Source of the DNA: Mycobacteriales bacterium
Lineage (GTDB): Bacteria > Actinomycetota > Actinomycetes > BP-191
Direction: 5' to 3'
Assembly: GCA_035714365.1 (NCBI GenBank)
Contig: DASTMB010000074.1
Span: 37,371-101,370 of the forward strand
DNA length: 64,000 nt
Every line of letters begins with the position of its first letter. The first letter of the stretch is position 1. Both the position numbers and the translations under genes were made by a program. A model generated the notes under the pieces. It was not told the DNA's origin, searched no databases, and saw only the letters and a list, made by a program, of their open reading frames with translations. Below, piece after piece: positions 1 through 8,031 of the stretch.

Positions 1-1345
1 GGTCCAGGGGCGTGTCCGGGTGCTCCCGCAGCCAGCGCATGTGGTCGCGGCAGCCGCGGTCGAGGACCCACGCGCCGATGTCGACGATCAGCGAGCTCTC
101 CTCGGCGATGCCCACCATCGCGGGAGCCGGAACGGCGCCGCGGCTCGGGTGGGTCCAGCGCAGCAGCGCCTCGACGCCGGTGACCTCGCCGCTGCCGGCG
201 CGCACGATCGGCTGGTACGACACCGCCAGGGCGTCGTGGGAGAACGCCGCGCGGAGGTCCTGCTGGAGCGCCCGGAGGTCGGCGGACCGGTGGGCCTCGG
301 TCAGGTCGATGACCTGGTGGGCGCCGCCGCCCTTGCGCTTGGCCTGGTACATCGCGATGTCGGCGTCGCGGACCAGGTTGCGGGTGATGTCCTCCGCGTG
401 GCCGGAGAAGGCCATGCCGACGCTGGCGCTGATGCTGATCTCGACCTGCGTGGTGCCCCCGTCCGCCACCACGAACGGCGTGGTGAACGCGCTGTCGATG
501 CGGTTCGCGAGCTCCTCGATGTCGGAGGCGGCGCGCAGGTCCTCGCACAGGATCACGAACTCGTCGCCGGAGACCCTGGCCAGGGTGTCGCCGGGGCGCA
601 GCAGGGTGGACAGCCGCGCCGCCACCGCGATGAGCAGCGCGTCGCCGACCGGGTGGCCGTACGTGTCGTTGACCTGCTTGAAGCCGTCGAGGTCCGCGAA
701 CAGCACCGCGGCCTCGGTGTGCGAGCGGCGCGCGCGGTCCGCCGCGTGGGCGAGGCGCTGCTGGAGCAGCACCCGGTTCGGCAGCCCGGTGAGGGCGTCG
801 TGCAGCGTGCTCGCGCGGAGGCGGTCCGCGGCCTCGCGCGCGTCCTGGCGGGCCTGCGCGTTCAGCAGGTAGGCGGCGGCGACGTCCGCGAGCGTCTGCG
901 CCGCCGCCATGTCGTCCGGCGCCAGCGGGCCGGGGGTGTCGCGGTACAGGTCCAGCGCGCCGAGCCGGCCGTCGTCGTGCCGCAGCGGGAACGTGAACAC
1001 CGCGGCCACCCGGGCACCCGCGGCGGCGGCCGAGAACTCCGGGAAGCGCGGGTCGGTCAGGAGGTCCGGGATGCTGACCGCCACGCCGGTCTGGTACGCG
1101 ACGACGCAGGGACCCCGGCCCGTCTCGGTCTGCAACGTCTCGAACTCCAGGGCGGCGTCGTTCGAGGCGGCGACGTAGTGCGGGTTCTTCCCGGGGGAGA
1201 TCAGCGTCACGCCGGCGGCGGTGACGGGCAGCACGTCGACGATGCGTTCGACCAGGCGGTCGAGGATCGCCTGGATGGGGAAGTCGGTGACCATGGTGCG
1301 CGCGAACTCGCTCAGCACCGCTGAGAGCTGCCGCTCCTGTGTCAT
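1..1345 (-). CDS. GAF-GGDEF-EAL cyclic-di-GMP signalling protein (C-terminus cut by window edge)
   Basis: Starts at ATG 1345 and runs off the left edge after about 448 residues. An N-terminal GAF domain (about residues 1-150) precedes a GGDEF domain whose active-site loop reads SGDEF (about residue 258), and the beginning of an EAL domain with the signature EALLRW (about residue 392). GGDEF domains make cyclic-di-GMP and EAL domains degrade it; the SGDEF variant occurs in active cyclases, but activity here is inferred only. The first 30 residues (pattern EFARTM-TDF-IQ-ILD-LVERIV) closely match the start of the SpoIIE phosphatase at 2958-4199, so both seem to share a sensor module. Transcribed in the same direction as the ANTAR genes upstream, 141 nt away. 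Confidence 0.9.
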   Translation of the reverse strand, partial: MTQERQLSAVLSEFARTMVTDFPIQAILDRLVERIVDVLPVTAAGVTLISPGKNPHYVAASNDAALEFETLQTETGRGPCVVAYQTGVAVSIPDLLTDPRFPEFSAAAAGARVAAVFTFPLRHDDGRLGALDLYRDTPGPLAPDDMAAAQTLADVAAAYLLNAQARQDAREAADRLRASTLHDALTGLPNRVLLQQRLAHAADRARRSHTEAAVLFADLDGFKQVNDTYGHPVGDALLIAVAARLSTLLRPGDTLARVSGDEFVILCEDLRAASDIEELANRIDSAFTTPFVVADGGTTQVEISISASVGMAFSGHAEDITRNLVRDADIAMYQAKRKGGGAHQVIDLTEAHRSADLRALQQDLRAAFSHDALAVSYQPIVRAGSGEVTGVEALLRWTHPSRGAVPAPAMVGIAEESSLIVDIGAWVLDRGCRDHMRWLREHPDTPLD

Positions 1346-1425
1346 CGCACGTCCCGGCCCGCGGAGAACCTGCCCGCATGGTCTGGACGGGGTCGCCTCG
1401 AGGAGGAGACATCACCGAGTGTAAC

Positions 1426-1442
1426 CCGCACGGCCGGTGCGG
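1426..1442 (-). terminator. Short GC hairpin after the GAF-ANTAR gene
   Basis: A 6-bp inverted repeat (CCGCAC/GTGCGG) with a 5-nt loop lies 45 nt beyond the stop of the 1487-2251 gene on the minus strand. There is no T-tract, as is common in actinobacterial terminators. It also lies in the 5' leader of the GGDEF-EAL gene, so it could equally be a leader hairpin. Confidence 0.35.
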
Positions 1443-1486
1443 CCCCCTGTCCGGTACGTCTGATTCGCGGGCGTATGGGCAACCCC

Positions 1487-2251
1487 TCAGGACGGCGGGA
1501 CGGACAGGGTGTCCAGGGCGATGGCGCCGCGGGTGACGGCGTAGGCGGTCTCGGTGAGCTTGAGGTTGTGGTCGCGGGCGTACCGGCGCAGCGACTCGAA
1601 CGCCGTGTCCATGTCGACGGCGAACCGCTCGGCGAGCACGCCCTTCGCCTGCTCGATGACGACGCGGCTGTTCAGCGCGTGCTGGAGCTGCTCGGCCATC
1701 GCCGAGCTGCGGTGCGCGGAGCGCCGTTGCAGGATGCCGATGGTCGCCACGTCGGCGAGCGCCTGGGCGAGGCGCTGGTCCTTCGCCGACACCGGCTCGG
1801 CGCGGGCGTGGAAGACGTTGAGCGCCCCGATGACCTGGTCGCGCAGCCGCATCGGCATCGCGGCGACGGAGCCGAAGCCGGCCGCGAGCGCGGCGGGGAC
1901 GAACCTCGGCCAGCGCGCCCGCTCCGCGTCGAGGTCCGCGCAGGCGACGGAGGTCCCGGTCCGGACGCAGTCCAGGCACGGCCCTTCGTTGGTCTGGAGC
2001 TGGAAGACCTCCAGCAGCCGGATCTCGTCGCTGGACGAGGCGACGACCGCGAGGTTGCCCTTCTGGTCGTCGAGCAGCAGCCCGGCGGCCTTGACGCCGA
2101 GCAGGTCCACGCAGGCGCGGGTGAGCTGGTCGAGCAGGTCGACGACGTCGTAGTCGTCGACGAGGGTGTCGGCGAGCAGCACGAAGATGTCGGCGAGCGC
2201 CTGCTCCCGGTCCGCGACGGCGGGCCCGCGGGTGACGTCGTCGTCGGTCAT
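1487..2251 (-). CDS. GAF-ANTAR transcription antitermination regulator
   Basis: 254 aa. A GAF domain (about residues 20-165) is followed by a C-terminal ANTAR domain (about 185-245) with the typical pattern LQ-AL-SR-VIEQAKGVL and AFE-LRRYAR. ANTAR domains bind paired RNA hairpins and prevent transcription termination; GAF domains bind small ligands or mediate dimerisation. No response-regulator receiver is present, so the GAF domain is presumably the sensor. ATG 2251 overlaps the stop of the upstream gene (ATGA), preceded by a strong AGGAGGA ribosome site, which fixes the start. Third gene of a four-gene minus-strand cluster. Confidence 0.9.
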   Translation of the reverse strand: MTDDDVTRGPAVADREQALADIFVLLADTLVDDYDVVDLLDQLTRACVDLLGVKAAGLLLDDQKGNLAVVASSSDEIRLLEVFQLQTNEGPCLDCVRTGTSVACADLDAERARWPRFVPAALAAGFGSVAAMPMRLRDQVIGALNVFHARAEPVSAKDQRLAQALADVATIGILQRRSAHRSSAMAEQLQHALNSRVVIEQAKGVLAERFAVDMDTAFESLRRYARDHNLKLTETAYAVTRGAIALDTLSVPPS

Positions 2252-2961
2252 CGTTCCTCCTTCGAGAAGCGCAGACGGCGTTCCACGACGTCGGTCGCGA
2301 CGGCCACCAGTGGCTGCTCCGCGGCGAATGCCCGCGCGCGCAGCATCGCGAACGCCTCCTCCGTGGTGACGCCGAGCTGCACCTGGAGCATCCCGGTGGC
2401 CTGGTGCACCTGGAGCTGGTAGGTGGAGCGCGCGTCCGGGTCGTCCGCGAACGGGTCGTCGCGGCCGAGGTCGAGGTCCAGCAGCGCGAGCGCGGCGACG
2501 TCGGCGGCCATCGACGCGGCCGTGACGTGGTCGCCGTCGAGGTCGCCGCCCGCGTCCCGGTAGAGGTCGAGCGCGCCCACGCCCATGACCCCGATGCGCA
2601 GCGGGAACGCGAACACCGCCCGCACGCCGGCCGCCGCCGCCCCCTCGGTGAACGCCGGCCACCGCCCGGCCACGGCGTCGTCCGGCCCGGCGAGGTCCGG
2701 GACGAGGACGGGGGCGCCCGAGCGCACCGCGTCGAAGGCCGGCCCCTCGCCGAGGGTGAACTGGAGGTCCTCGATCCGCGCGGACACGTCGTCGGTCGCG
2801 TAGACGACGCCGCGGTTGCCGGCCGCCGTCATCATCGAGATCCCGGCGCCGGTGACGTCGAGCGTCTCGACGCAGAGGGTGCAGATCCGGCGTGGCCGGT
2901 CGGCGCGTTCGGCGGCCGTCGCCGCCAGCCGCCGCGCCCAGCCCTCCCGGTCCACGGTCAC
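2248..2961 (-). CDS. Second GAF-ANTAR regulator
   Basis: 237 aa. GAF-like domain (about residues 15-160) plus C-terminal ANTAR domain with the pattern VHQATGMLQVQLGV and EAFAMLRARAFA, a subtype common in Streptomyces and relatives. It differs clearly in sequence from the neighbouring GAF-ANTAR protein, so the two are not a recent duplication. Starts at GTG 2961, overlapping the stop of the SpoIIE gene (GTGA), and its own stop overlaps the next start (ATGA): three genes are translationally coupled. Role inferred: RNA-binding antiterminator under the same signal as the adjacent phosphatase. Its RNA target is unknown. Confidence 0.88.
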   Translation of the reverse strand: MTVDREGWARRLAATAAERADRPRRICTLCVETLDVTGAGISMMTAAGNRGVVYATDDVSARIEDLQFTLGEGPAFDAVRSGAPVLVPDLAGPDDAVAGRWPAFTEGAAAAGVRAVFAFPLRIGVMGVGALDLYRDAGGDLDGDHVTAASMAADVAALALLDLDLGRDDPFADDPDARSTYQLQVHQATGMLQVQLGVTTEEAFAMLRARAFAAEQPLVAVATDVVERRLRFSKEER

Positions 2962-4199
2962 GTCGCCAGGACGGCGAGGGCCGCCACGTCGTCGGCGAGG
3001 CCGCCGTCGCAGAAGGTCAGGACGGTGCCGATGACCGTGTCGACGACGGCGTGCGCGTCCGCGCGGCTGCGGGCGAGCAGGTCGCGCAGCCGCGCGTCCC
3101 CGAACTGCTCGGTGCCCCGGCGGGCCTCCGGCACGCCGTCGGTGTAGACGAGCAGCAGGTCGCCCGGCGCGAGGTGGAGCCGGCGTTCCTCCAGGTTCGC
3201 GTCGGGCCCGCAGCCCAGCAGCCCGCCGGGCGGCTCGACCACCTCCACCGTGCCGTCGGCGCGCCGGAGCAGCGGCGCGGGGTGCCCGCCGCGCACGAGG
3301 GTCGCCTCGACCCCCTCCGGTGTCGCCCGGGTGGTCAGGTAGACGCAGGAGAGGAACCGTTCGGGCTCTCCCTGGCCGAGCACGACGTCGTTCAGCCCGG
3401 CCAGCACCAGGCTCGGGGACGGCTGGAGCCCGGCGAGGGTACGGACGGTGTAGCGGGCCAGGCCGGCCAGCGTGGCGGCGCGCGCCCCGTGGCCGACCAC
3501 GTCGCCCATGACGACGCCCCACCGCCCCGCCGGGAGCTCGAAGACGTCGTAGAAGTCGCCGCCGACGAGCATCACGCCGCCGCCGGCGAAGAAGCGGGCC
3601 GCGACGTCGAGGCCCGGCACGGTCGGGAACTCGGGCGGCAGCAGGCTCTCCTGCAACGTGGCCGCCAGCTCGGTGCTCGCCCGCGCGCCCTCGCGCGCCG
3701 CGTGCCGCGCCTGGGCGTTGAACAGGTAGGCGGCCGCGACGTCGGCGAGCGTCTGTGCGCCGACGAGGTCCGCCTCCGGCAGGTCGAGCGGCTCCTTCGC
3801 GTACAGCTCGAGCGCGCCGAGCTGCCGGTCGTCCAGGCGCAGCGGGAAGCCGTAGACGGCGCCCAGCCCCGCCCGTGCCGCCGCCGGCGAGAACCGCGCG
3901 AACGTCCTGTCCCGCGCCAGGTCCCGGACCGCGACGTGCCGGCCGGTGCGGTACGCCTGGAGGCACGGCCCCTCCTGGAGCTCCATCTGGAGCGCCTCGA
4001 CCCCGCGGATCATCTCGTCCGACGCGGCGACGAAGCGGTGCTCGACGTCGCTGTCCATCAGCAGCACCCCGGCGCCGTCGACCGGGATGACCTCGACGAT
4101 GCGGTCGACCAGGTGGTCGAGGATCTTCTGGATGGAGAAGTCGGCCGTCAGCGTCCGGGCGAACTCGACCAGGACCGTCGTGAGCCGCTGCTCGTCCAC
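2958..4199 (-). CDS. GAF-SpoIIE (PP2C-type) serine/threonine phosphatase
   Basis: 413 aa from GTG 4199. GAF domain (about residues 10-160), then a SpoIIE/RsbU-type PP2C domain (about 195-410) with the metal-binding landmarks GGDFYDVF, GDVVGHG, GGHP and YTDGV-EAR. Such phosphatases dephosphorylate STAS anti-anti-sigma factors in partner-switching cascades. A TTG at 4226 is also in frame, but the GTG at 4199 follows a GGGGAAG ribosome site and aligns with the start of the GAF-GGDEF-EAL protein. First gene of the coupled phosphatase-ANTAR-ANTAR unit. No STAS gene is adjacent; candidates are at 24228 and 30950. Confidence 0.9.
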   Translation of the reverse strand: MDEQRLTTVLVEFARTLTADFSIQKILDHLVDRIVEVIPVDGAGVLLMDSDVEHRFVAASDEMIRGVEALQMELQEGPCLQAYRTGRHVAVRDLARDRTFARFSPAAARAGLGAVYGFPLRLDDRQLGALELYAKEPLDLPEADLVGAQTLADVAAAYLFNAQARHAAREGARASTELAATLQESLLPPEFPTVPGLDVAARFFAGGGVMLVGGDFYDVFELPAGRWGVVMGDVVGHGARAATLAGLARYTVRTLAGLQPSPSLVLAGLNDVVLGQGEPERFLSCVYLTTRATPEGVEATLVRGGHPAPLLRRADGTVEVVEPPGGLLGCGPDANLEERRLHLAPGDLLLVYTDGVPEARRGTEQFGDARLRDLLARSRADAHAVVDTVIGTVLTFCDGGLADDVAALAVLAT

Positions 4200-4515
4200 C
4201 GCTTCCCCGTTTCGCCGACACGGCAATGTGACGTGTGCCGCCGAGGTCCGGAGCAGCGAGTACGCGAGCCCGACCCTACGCTCGTACCGGCGGCGGCCGT
4301 GCCGGTTCGGTCACGTCCGTCCGGCTCGGCCGCGGAGGGGCTCCGCGAGCGCGCGGAGCCCGGGCCGTCCGCCTGGGCGCGCAGGGCGGTCCGCCGGAGT
4401 GCCGGGGGGCGGCCGGTCTCCGCGTGCGGCACGGGTGGGTGACGGGGGCTCGTTCCGGTTCGCGACGGCGCAAATCGGACGTAACCACCCGTCGGCGCGG
4501 GTGGTCGTACCGGGC
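4200..4515. other. 316-bp divergent intergenic region
   Basis: Must contain the promoters for the minus-strand signalling cluster and the plus-strand gene at 4516. An 8-bp hairpin (ACCACCCG/CGGGTGGT, positions 4484-4491 and 4498-4505, loop 6 nt) sits 10 nt before ATG 4516, where a ribosome site would be expected; no Shine-Dalgarno sequence is visible between it and the ATG. No small gene, tRNA or repeat was recognised in the rest. Confidence 0.5.
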
Positions 4516-6030
4516 ATGACCCGACGTGCGACCGTTGTCCTGGCCGTCCTGCTCGGCGTGCTGGCGCCCGCCGTCCCCGCCTCCGCCGCCGCGTCGATAA
4601 TGATCGCCGGCCGGGTGCTGGACGAGGCCGGCCACCCGGTCGCCGGCGCGACCGTCGCCGGCAGCGTCGACATCGAGTACACGGCATGGCAGTCGTTCGT
4701 CAACGGCATCGGCGACGTGCTGGCCTGCCTGGTCTCCCTCGGCTTCGCCTGCGACCCGTTCGAGACGGACCGCGTCCGGGTCACCGCCAGGACCGACCGG
4801 AACGGCCGCTACGTCCTGCGCTACGACACGGCGTGGACGCTCGCGGGCAACGCCGTCCACGACGTGGAGGTCACCGCGCCGGTGCTCGTGCGCGGCACCG
4901 CGCCGGCGACGACGACGGCGGACGTCGCGTACGCGCGCGGCGGGACGCTGCCGGCGTTCCGCGTCTGGCTGCGCGGCGCGGCGCTGGACCCGGCGCGCGG
5001 GACGCGGCGCCGGCTCCGCGCCGGCGTACCCGGCGCGCTCGGACGCCCCGTTCACCCGCCGGCGGTCGAGCTGGTGCAGGGGTGGGCGACCGTGTGGTCG
5101 TACGGCCAGGTCGCGCACGACCGCGACGTCGACGCGCGCGTCGCCGAGGCGGGCACGACGGGCACCCGGTCGTCGGTCACGGCCAGGGCCGGCGCGCTCG
5201 TGGTCAGGTACCGCTCCGGCGTACGGCCGGTCGGCACGACCGTGCGGCCGCTCTCCCGGGGGCGCCGGTGCTACGACGACGACCACGGGCTGCGGCAGGA
5301 GATCGACGACTGCCCGCTGACCGACGGCCGGCTCGGGTACCCGCCGGCGCGCTTCAGCCTGAACGAGTTTGTCGTGGACCTCGGCGGGCTCACGAAGCCG
5401 GACGCGTACATCGCCCGCGGCTGCGCGATCAAGGCGGTCGCGGCCTCGGTGGAGGGTGTCGTGTTCCTTGACGTCGCGACGACGCAGCACGAGCGCGGCG
5501 TGCACACCGGCAGCCCCGAGCTGCCCGTGCGGTACGTCCGCCTGACGCTGGGGTGGTGCAAGCCGACGGAGCTGTCGGTCTTCGGCTCGGCGGTGATCCT
5601 GATCGGTGCGCCCGCGCGGCTCCCAGGCGCTGCTCGCCGGCCTCGCCCGTTACCGGGCGCCGGGGGTTCGCGGCCGGGCTCGGCCCGGTGCCGCGGGGCC
5701 GACGACGCCGCGGCGGCGCAACGGCGGCAGCACGGCGGGCGGGTTACGGCGTTCCGGCAGCTCGGCGAGCAGGTCCTTCGTCGCGGCGGCGATGCGTTCG
5801 ACCGCGCGGTCGAGCGCCGCCTGGGTGGTCGCCGAGGGCGCGGAGATCGCCGCGACCTTGCGGGCGTACTGGAGTGCGGCGGCGGCGATCTCGGTGTCGG
5901 TCGCGGCGGGCTCGAGGCCGCGCAGCGGCGTGATGTTGCGGCACATGCCGTCGAGCGTACGGCGCGCGGGCTGGACAGGAGCGCCCGCGGCAACGAGGCG
6001 CTGGGCCGGCTGCTCGACACCGGCGGCTGA
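4516..6030 (+). CDS. Secreted protein with carboxypeptidase-regulatory-like N-terminus; 3' end doubtful
   Basis: 504 aa as an open frame. Signal peptide at residues 1-25 (VLAVLLGVLAPAVPASA), then a beta-sandwich of the carboxypeptidase regulatory type (AGRVLDEAGHPVAGATVAG, D-NGRYVLRYD). No enzyme motif recognised; probably extracellular. The plausible protein ends near residue 365 (AVILIGAP, about 5615). Beyond that the frame stays open to 6030 only as Arg/Gly/Ala-rich sequence that is the exact antisense of the DUF2277 gene. So either the true stop has been lost or the tail is a real but non-conserved extension. No one-base shift gives an early stop. The start at ATG 4516 lacks a visible ribosome site. 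Confidence 0.6.
   Translation: MTRRATVVLAVLLGVLAPAVPASAAASIMIAGRVLDEAGHPVAGATVAGSVDIEYTAWQSFVNGIGDVLACLVSLGFACDPFETDRVRVTARTDRNGRYVLRYDTAWTLAGNAVHDVEVTAPVLVRGTAPATTTADVAYARGGTLPAFRVWLRGAALDPARGTRRRLRAGVPGALGRPVHPPAVELVQGWATVWSYGQVAHDRDVDARVAEAGTTGTRSSVTARAGALVVRYRSGVRPVGTTVRPLSRGRRCYDDDHGLRQEIDDCPLTDGRLGYPPARFSLNEFVVDLGGLTKPDAYIARGCAIKAVAASVEGVVFLDVATTQHERGVHTGSPELPVRYVRLTLGWCKPTELSVFGSAVILIGAPARLPGAARRPRPLPGAGGSRPGSARCRGADDAAAAQRRQHGGRVTAFRQLGEQVLRRGGDAFDRAVERRLGGRRGRGDRRDLAGVLECGGGDLGVGRGGLEAAQRRDVAAHAVERTARGLDRSARGNEALGRLLDTGG
5650..5946 (-). CDS. DUF2277 family small protein
   Basis: 98 aa. The family hallmark start MCRNI is present, followed by LEPAATDTEIAAAALQYARK and AALDRAVERIAAATKDLL, as in other DUF2277 proteins (usually 85-100 aa). 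Function unknown. The C-terminal 30 residues are Arg/Pro-rich and probably unstructured. A TACGCT box ends 7 nt before ATG 5946, giving a likely leaderless promoter. The whole gene lies antisense to the open 3' extension of the 4516 gene; the recognisable family sequence makes this the real coding strand. Confidence 0.8.
   Translation of the reverse strand: MCRNITPLRGLEPAATDTEIAAAALQYARKVAAISAPSATTQAALDRAVERIAAATKDLLAELPERRNPPAVLPPLRRRGVVGPAAPGRARPRTPGAR
5954..5959 (-). promoter_or_regulatory. -10 box of DUF2277 gene (leaderless)
   Basis: TACGCT on the minus strand, 7 nt before the ATG; transcription would begin at or next to the start codon. Confidence 0.4.
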
Positions 6031-6070
6031 CGCGCGTTCTACCGTGGGTGACGACAGCACTACCGCCCGC

Positions 6071-6076
6071 TACCCT
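6071..6076 (+). promoter_or_regulatory. -10 box of the six-repeat secreted protein (leaderless)
   Basis: TACCCT, 7 nt before ATG 6084; no Shine-Dalgarno sequence lies between them. Confidence 0.4.
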
Positions 6077-6083
6077 CGCCGCC

Positions 6084-7958
6084 ATGCCTTCCCCGCGCCG
6101 TCTCGCCGCCGCCGTCCTGCTCGCCGCCCTCGCCACCGGCGCCGCCCCCGCGTACGCCTCGGGCGGGTCCATCGCCGGCACGCTCACCGACGCCACCACC
6201 GGCCAGCCCGCCGACATGGCCTGCGTCCAGGTGTGGCGGATCGTCGCCGACGAGGGCTGGGCCGAGCAGGTGCAGACCGACCACTGCACCACGGCCACCG
6301 GGCAGTACGCGTTCACCGGCCTCCAGCCCGGCACGTACGCGGTGAACGCGTACGGCGGGTTCTGGCAGCAGCAGTTCGCGTACGGCACGACCGACCTGTG
6401 GGCGGCCGACCGGTTCACCGTCACCGACGGTGGCGCCGTGACGGTCGACCTGCCGATCCAGCCCGCCGGCGTGATCGAGGGCACCGTCACCGACGCGGTG
6501 ACCGGTGACCCCCTCAACGGCGTCTGCGTGCTCGCCGAGGGTGCCGGCGGCAGCGGCGATGCCTGCACCGACGGGGACGGCTACTACCACGTCAACGGCC
6601 TCGCGCCGGGGGGCTACACGCTCTGGTTCAGCGACTCGTCCGGCGAGCACCTCGGCGAGTTCGCGCACGACGCCGCCGACCGGGACGCCGCGACGCCGGT
6701 CACCGTCCTCGCGAACGAGAGCGTCCAGGTGGACGAGGACCTCGCCCGCGCCGGCGCGATCACCGGCACCGTCACCGACGCGATCACCGGCGCTCCGCTC
6801 GACGGCATCTGCCTCACCGCCGCCGAGTACGCCACCGGCGTCGGCGCCGCCGGCTACGGCTGCACCGACGCCACCGGCGCGTACCGGCTGGGCGGCCTGC
6901 CCACCGGCTCGTTCCACGTGTACGCCGAGGACGGGACCGGGGCGCACCCGCTCACCTACCACCCGGCCACCACCGACCCGGCCGCCTCCGTCGCGGTGGC
7001 CGTCACCCAGGGGCAGGACACCGCGGGCGTCGACGTCGCCATGCCGCGGCCGGCGTTCCTCAGCGGCACCGTCACCGCCGCCGCGACCGGTGCGCCCGTC
7101 GCCGGCGTCTGCGTGTTCGCGCACCGCGCCTCCGACCTGCACGGCGTCGGCACGCACGACTGCACCGACAGGTACGGCCACTACACGATCGGCGGCCTGC
7201 CCGGTGGCGACGTCAAGGTCGAGTTCCGGCCGCCGTACCGCGGCGACCTGCTGCCGCAGTGGGCGTACGGCCAGCCGACCGCCGCCACCGCCGCGACCGT
7301 CGGCACCGCCGTCGGCCGGACCACCACCGGCGTCGACGCCGCGCTCGTCCGCAGCGCGCACCTCGCCGGCCGGGTCGTCAACGCCCTCACCGGCGCGCCC
7401 GTCGCCGGCGTCTGCGCCACCGTCGGGGTCTACGACCACCGCGCGGCCGAGGCCACCGGCACCGAGACGGCGCCGTCGTGCACCGGCGCCGACGGCCGGT
7501 ACGAGATCACCGGCCTCACGACCGGCTCGTACCGGGTCGAGCTCTACGACCTCAACGCCGCGTGGGCCTGGCAGTTCTACCCGGGGAAGACCGACCGCGC
7601 CTCCGCCACGCCCATCGCCGTCACGGCCGGGGCGACGACGACCGTCGCCGACGCGCGCGTCTCGCCCGCGGGCCGGATCGAGGGCGTCGCGCTCGACGCC
7701 GCCGGCCACCCCGCCGCGGAGGTCTGCCTCGACGCGTTCACGGCCACCACGCGGAACCCGTTCGGCACCGGCGCCTGCACCGGCGCCGACGGCCGCTTCA
7801 CGCTGTCCGGGTTCCCGACCGGGAGCGTCAAGGTGCACGTGCTCGGCGGCGGCGCCTGGCCGGAGGAGTGGGCGGTCGACAGGACGTCGTTCGCCACGGC
7901 CACGGCCGTCCCGACCGTCGCCGGGGGAGTCACGCCGTTGCCGCTCAGCGTCGGCTGA
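6084..7958 (+). CDS. Secreted protein of six carboxypeptidase-regulatory-like repeats
   Basis: 624 aa. Signal peptide at residues 1-26 (MPSPRRLAAAVLLAALATG, then APAYA). The rest is six tandem repeats of about 95-105 residues, each opening with a variant of GTVTDA-TGAP--GVC and containing C-T-A-G-Y-GLPTGSY. Each repeat holds one Cys after GV and a second before T(D/G), which could form an intradomain disulfide once exported. Repeats of this type are beta-sandwich stalks or binding modules in extracellular proteins; no catalytic domain or wall anchor is present. ATG 6084 is chosen over an in-frame ATG at 6048 because the signal peptide begins there and a -10 box lies just upstream. Confidence 0.8.
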   Translation: MPSPRRLAAAVLLAALATGAAPAYASGGSIAGTLTDATTGQPADMACVQVWRIVADEGWAEQVQTDHCTTATGQYAFTGLQPGTYAVNAYGGFWQQQFAYGTTDLWAADRFTVTDGGAVTVDLPIQPAGVIEGTVTDAVTGDPLNGVCVLAEGAGGSGDACTDGDGYYHVNGLAPGGYTLWFSDSSGEHLGEFAHDAADRDAATPVTVLANESVQVDEDLARAGAITGTVTDAITGAPLDGICLTAAEYATGVGAAGYGCTDATGAYRLGGLPTGSFHVYAEDGTGAHPLTYHPATTDPAASVAVAVTQGQDTAGVDVAMPRPAFLSGTVTAAATGAPVAGVCVFAHRASDLHGVGTHDCTDRYGHYTIGGLPGGDVKVEFRPPYRGDLLPQWAYGQPTAATAATVGTAVGRTTTGVDAALVRSAHLAGRVVNALTGAPVAGVCATVGVYDHRAAEATGTETAPSCTGADGRYEITGLTTGSYRVELYDLNAAWAWQFYPGKTDRASATPIAVTAGATTTVADARVSPAGRIEGVALDAAGHPAAEVCLDAFTATTRNPFGTGACTGADGRFTLSGFPTGSVKVHVLGGGAWPEEWAVDRTSFATATAVPTVAGGVTPLPLSVG

Positions 7959-8031
7959 GCGTTGCCGGTAACGGGTCGACCGGCACGGCCGGTACTCTCG
8001 CGGCCGGCGCAGGATCGTTACGGGGGTACGC

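Noticed and set aside
4200..4226. TTG start at 4226 for the GAF-SpoIIE gene.
   Set aside because: GTG 4199 has a ribosome site and aligns with the start of the related GAF-GGDEF-EAL protein.
5580..5700. Frameshift in the secreted-protein gene at 4516.
   Set aside because: Neither alternative frame gives an early stop or a continuing domain, so a single-base shift is not supported; the lost stop remains an open question.
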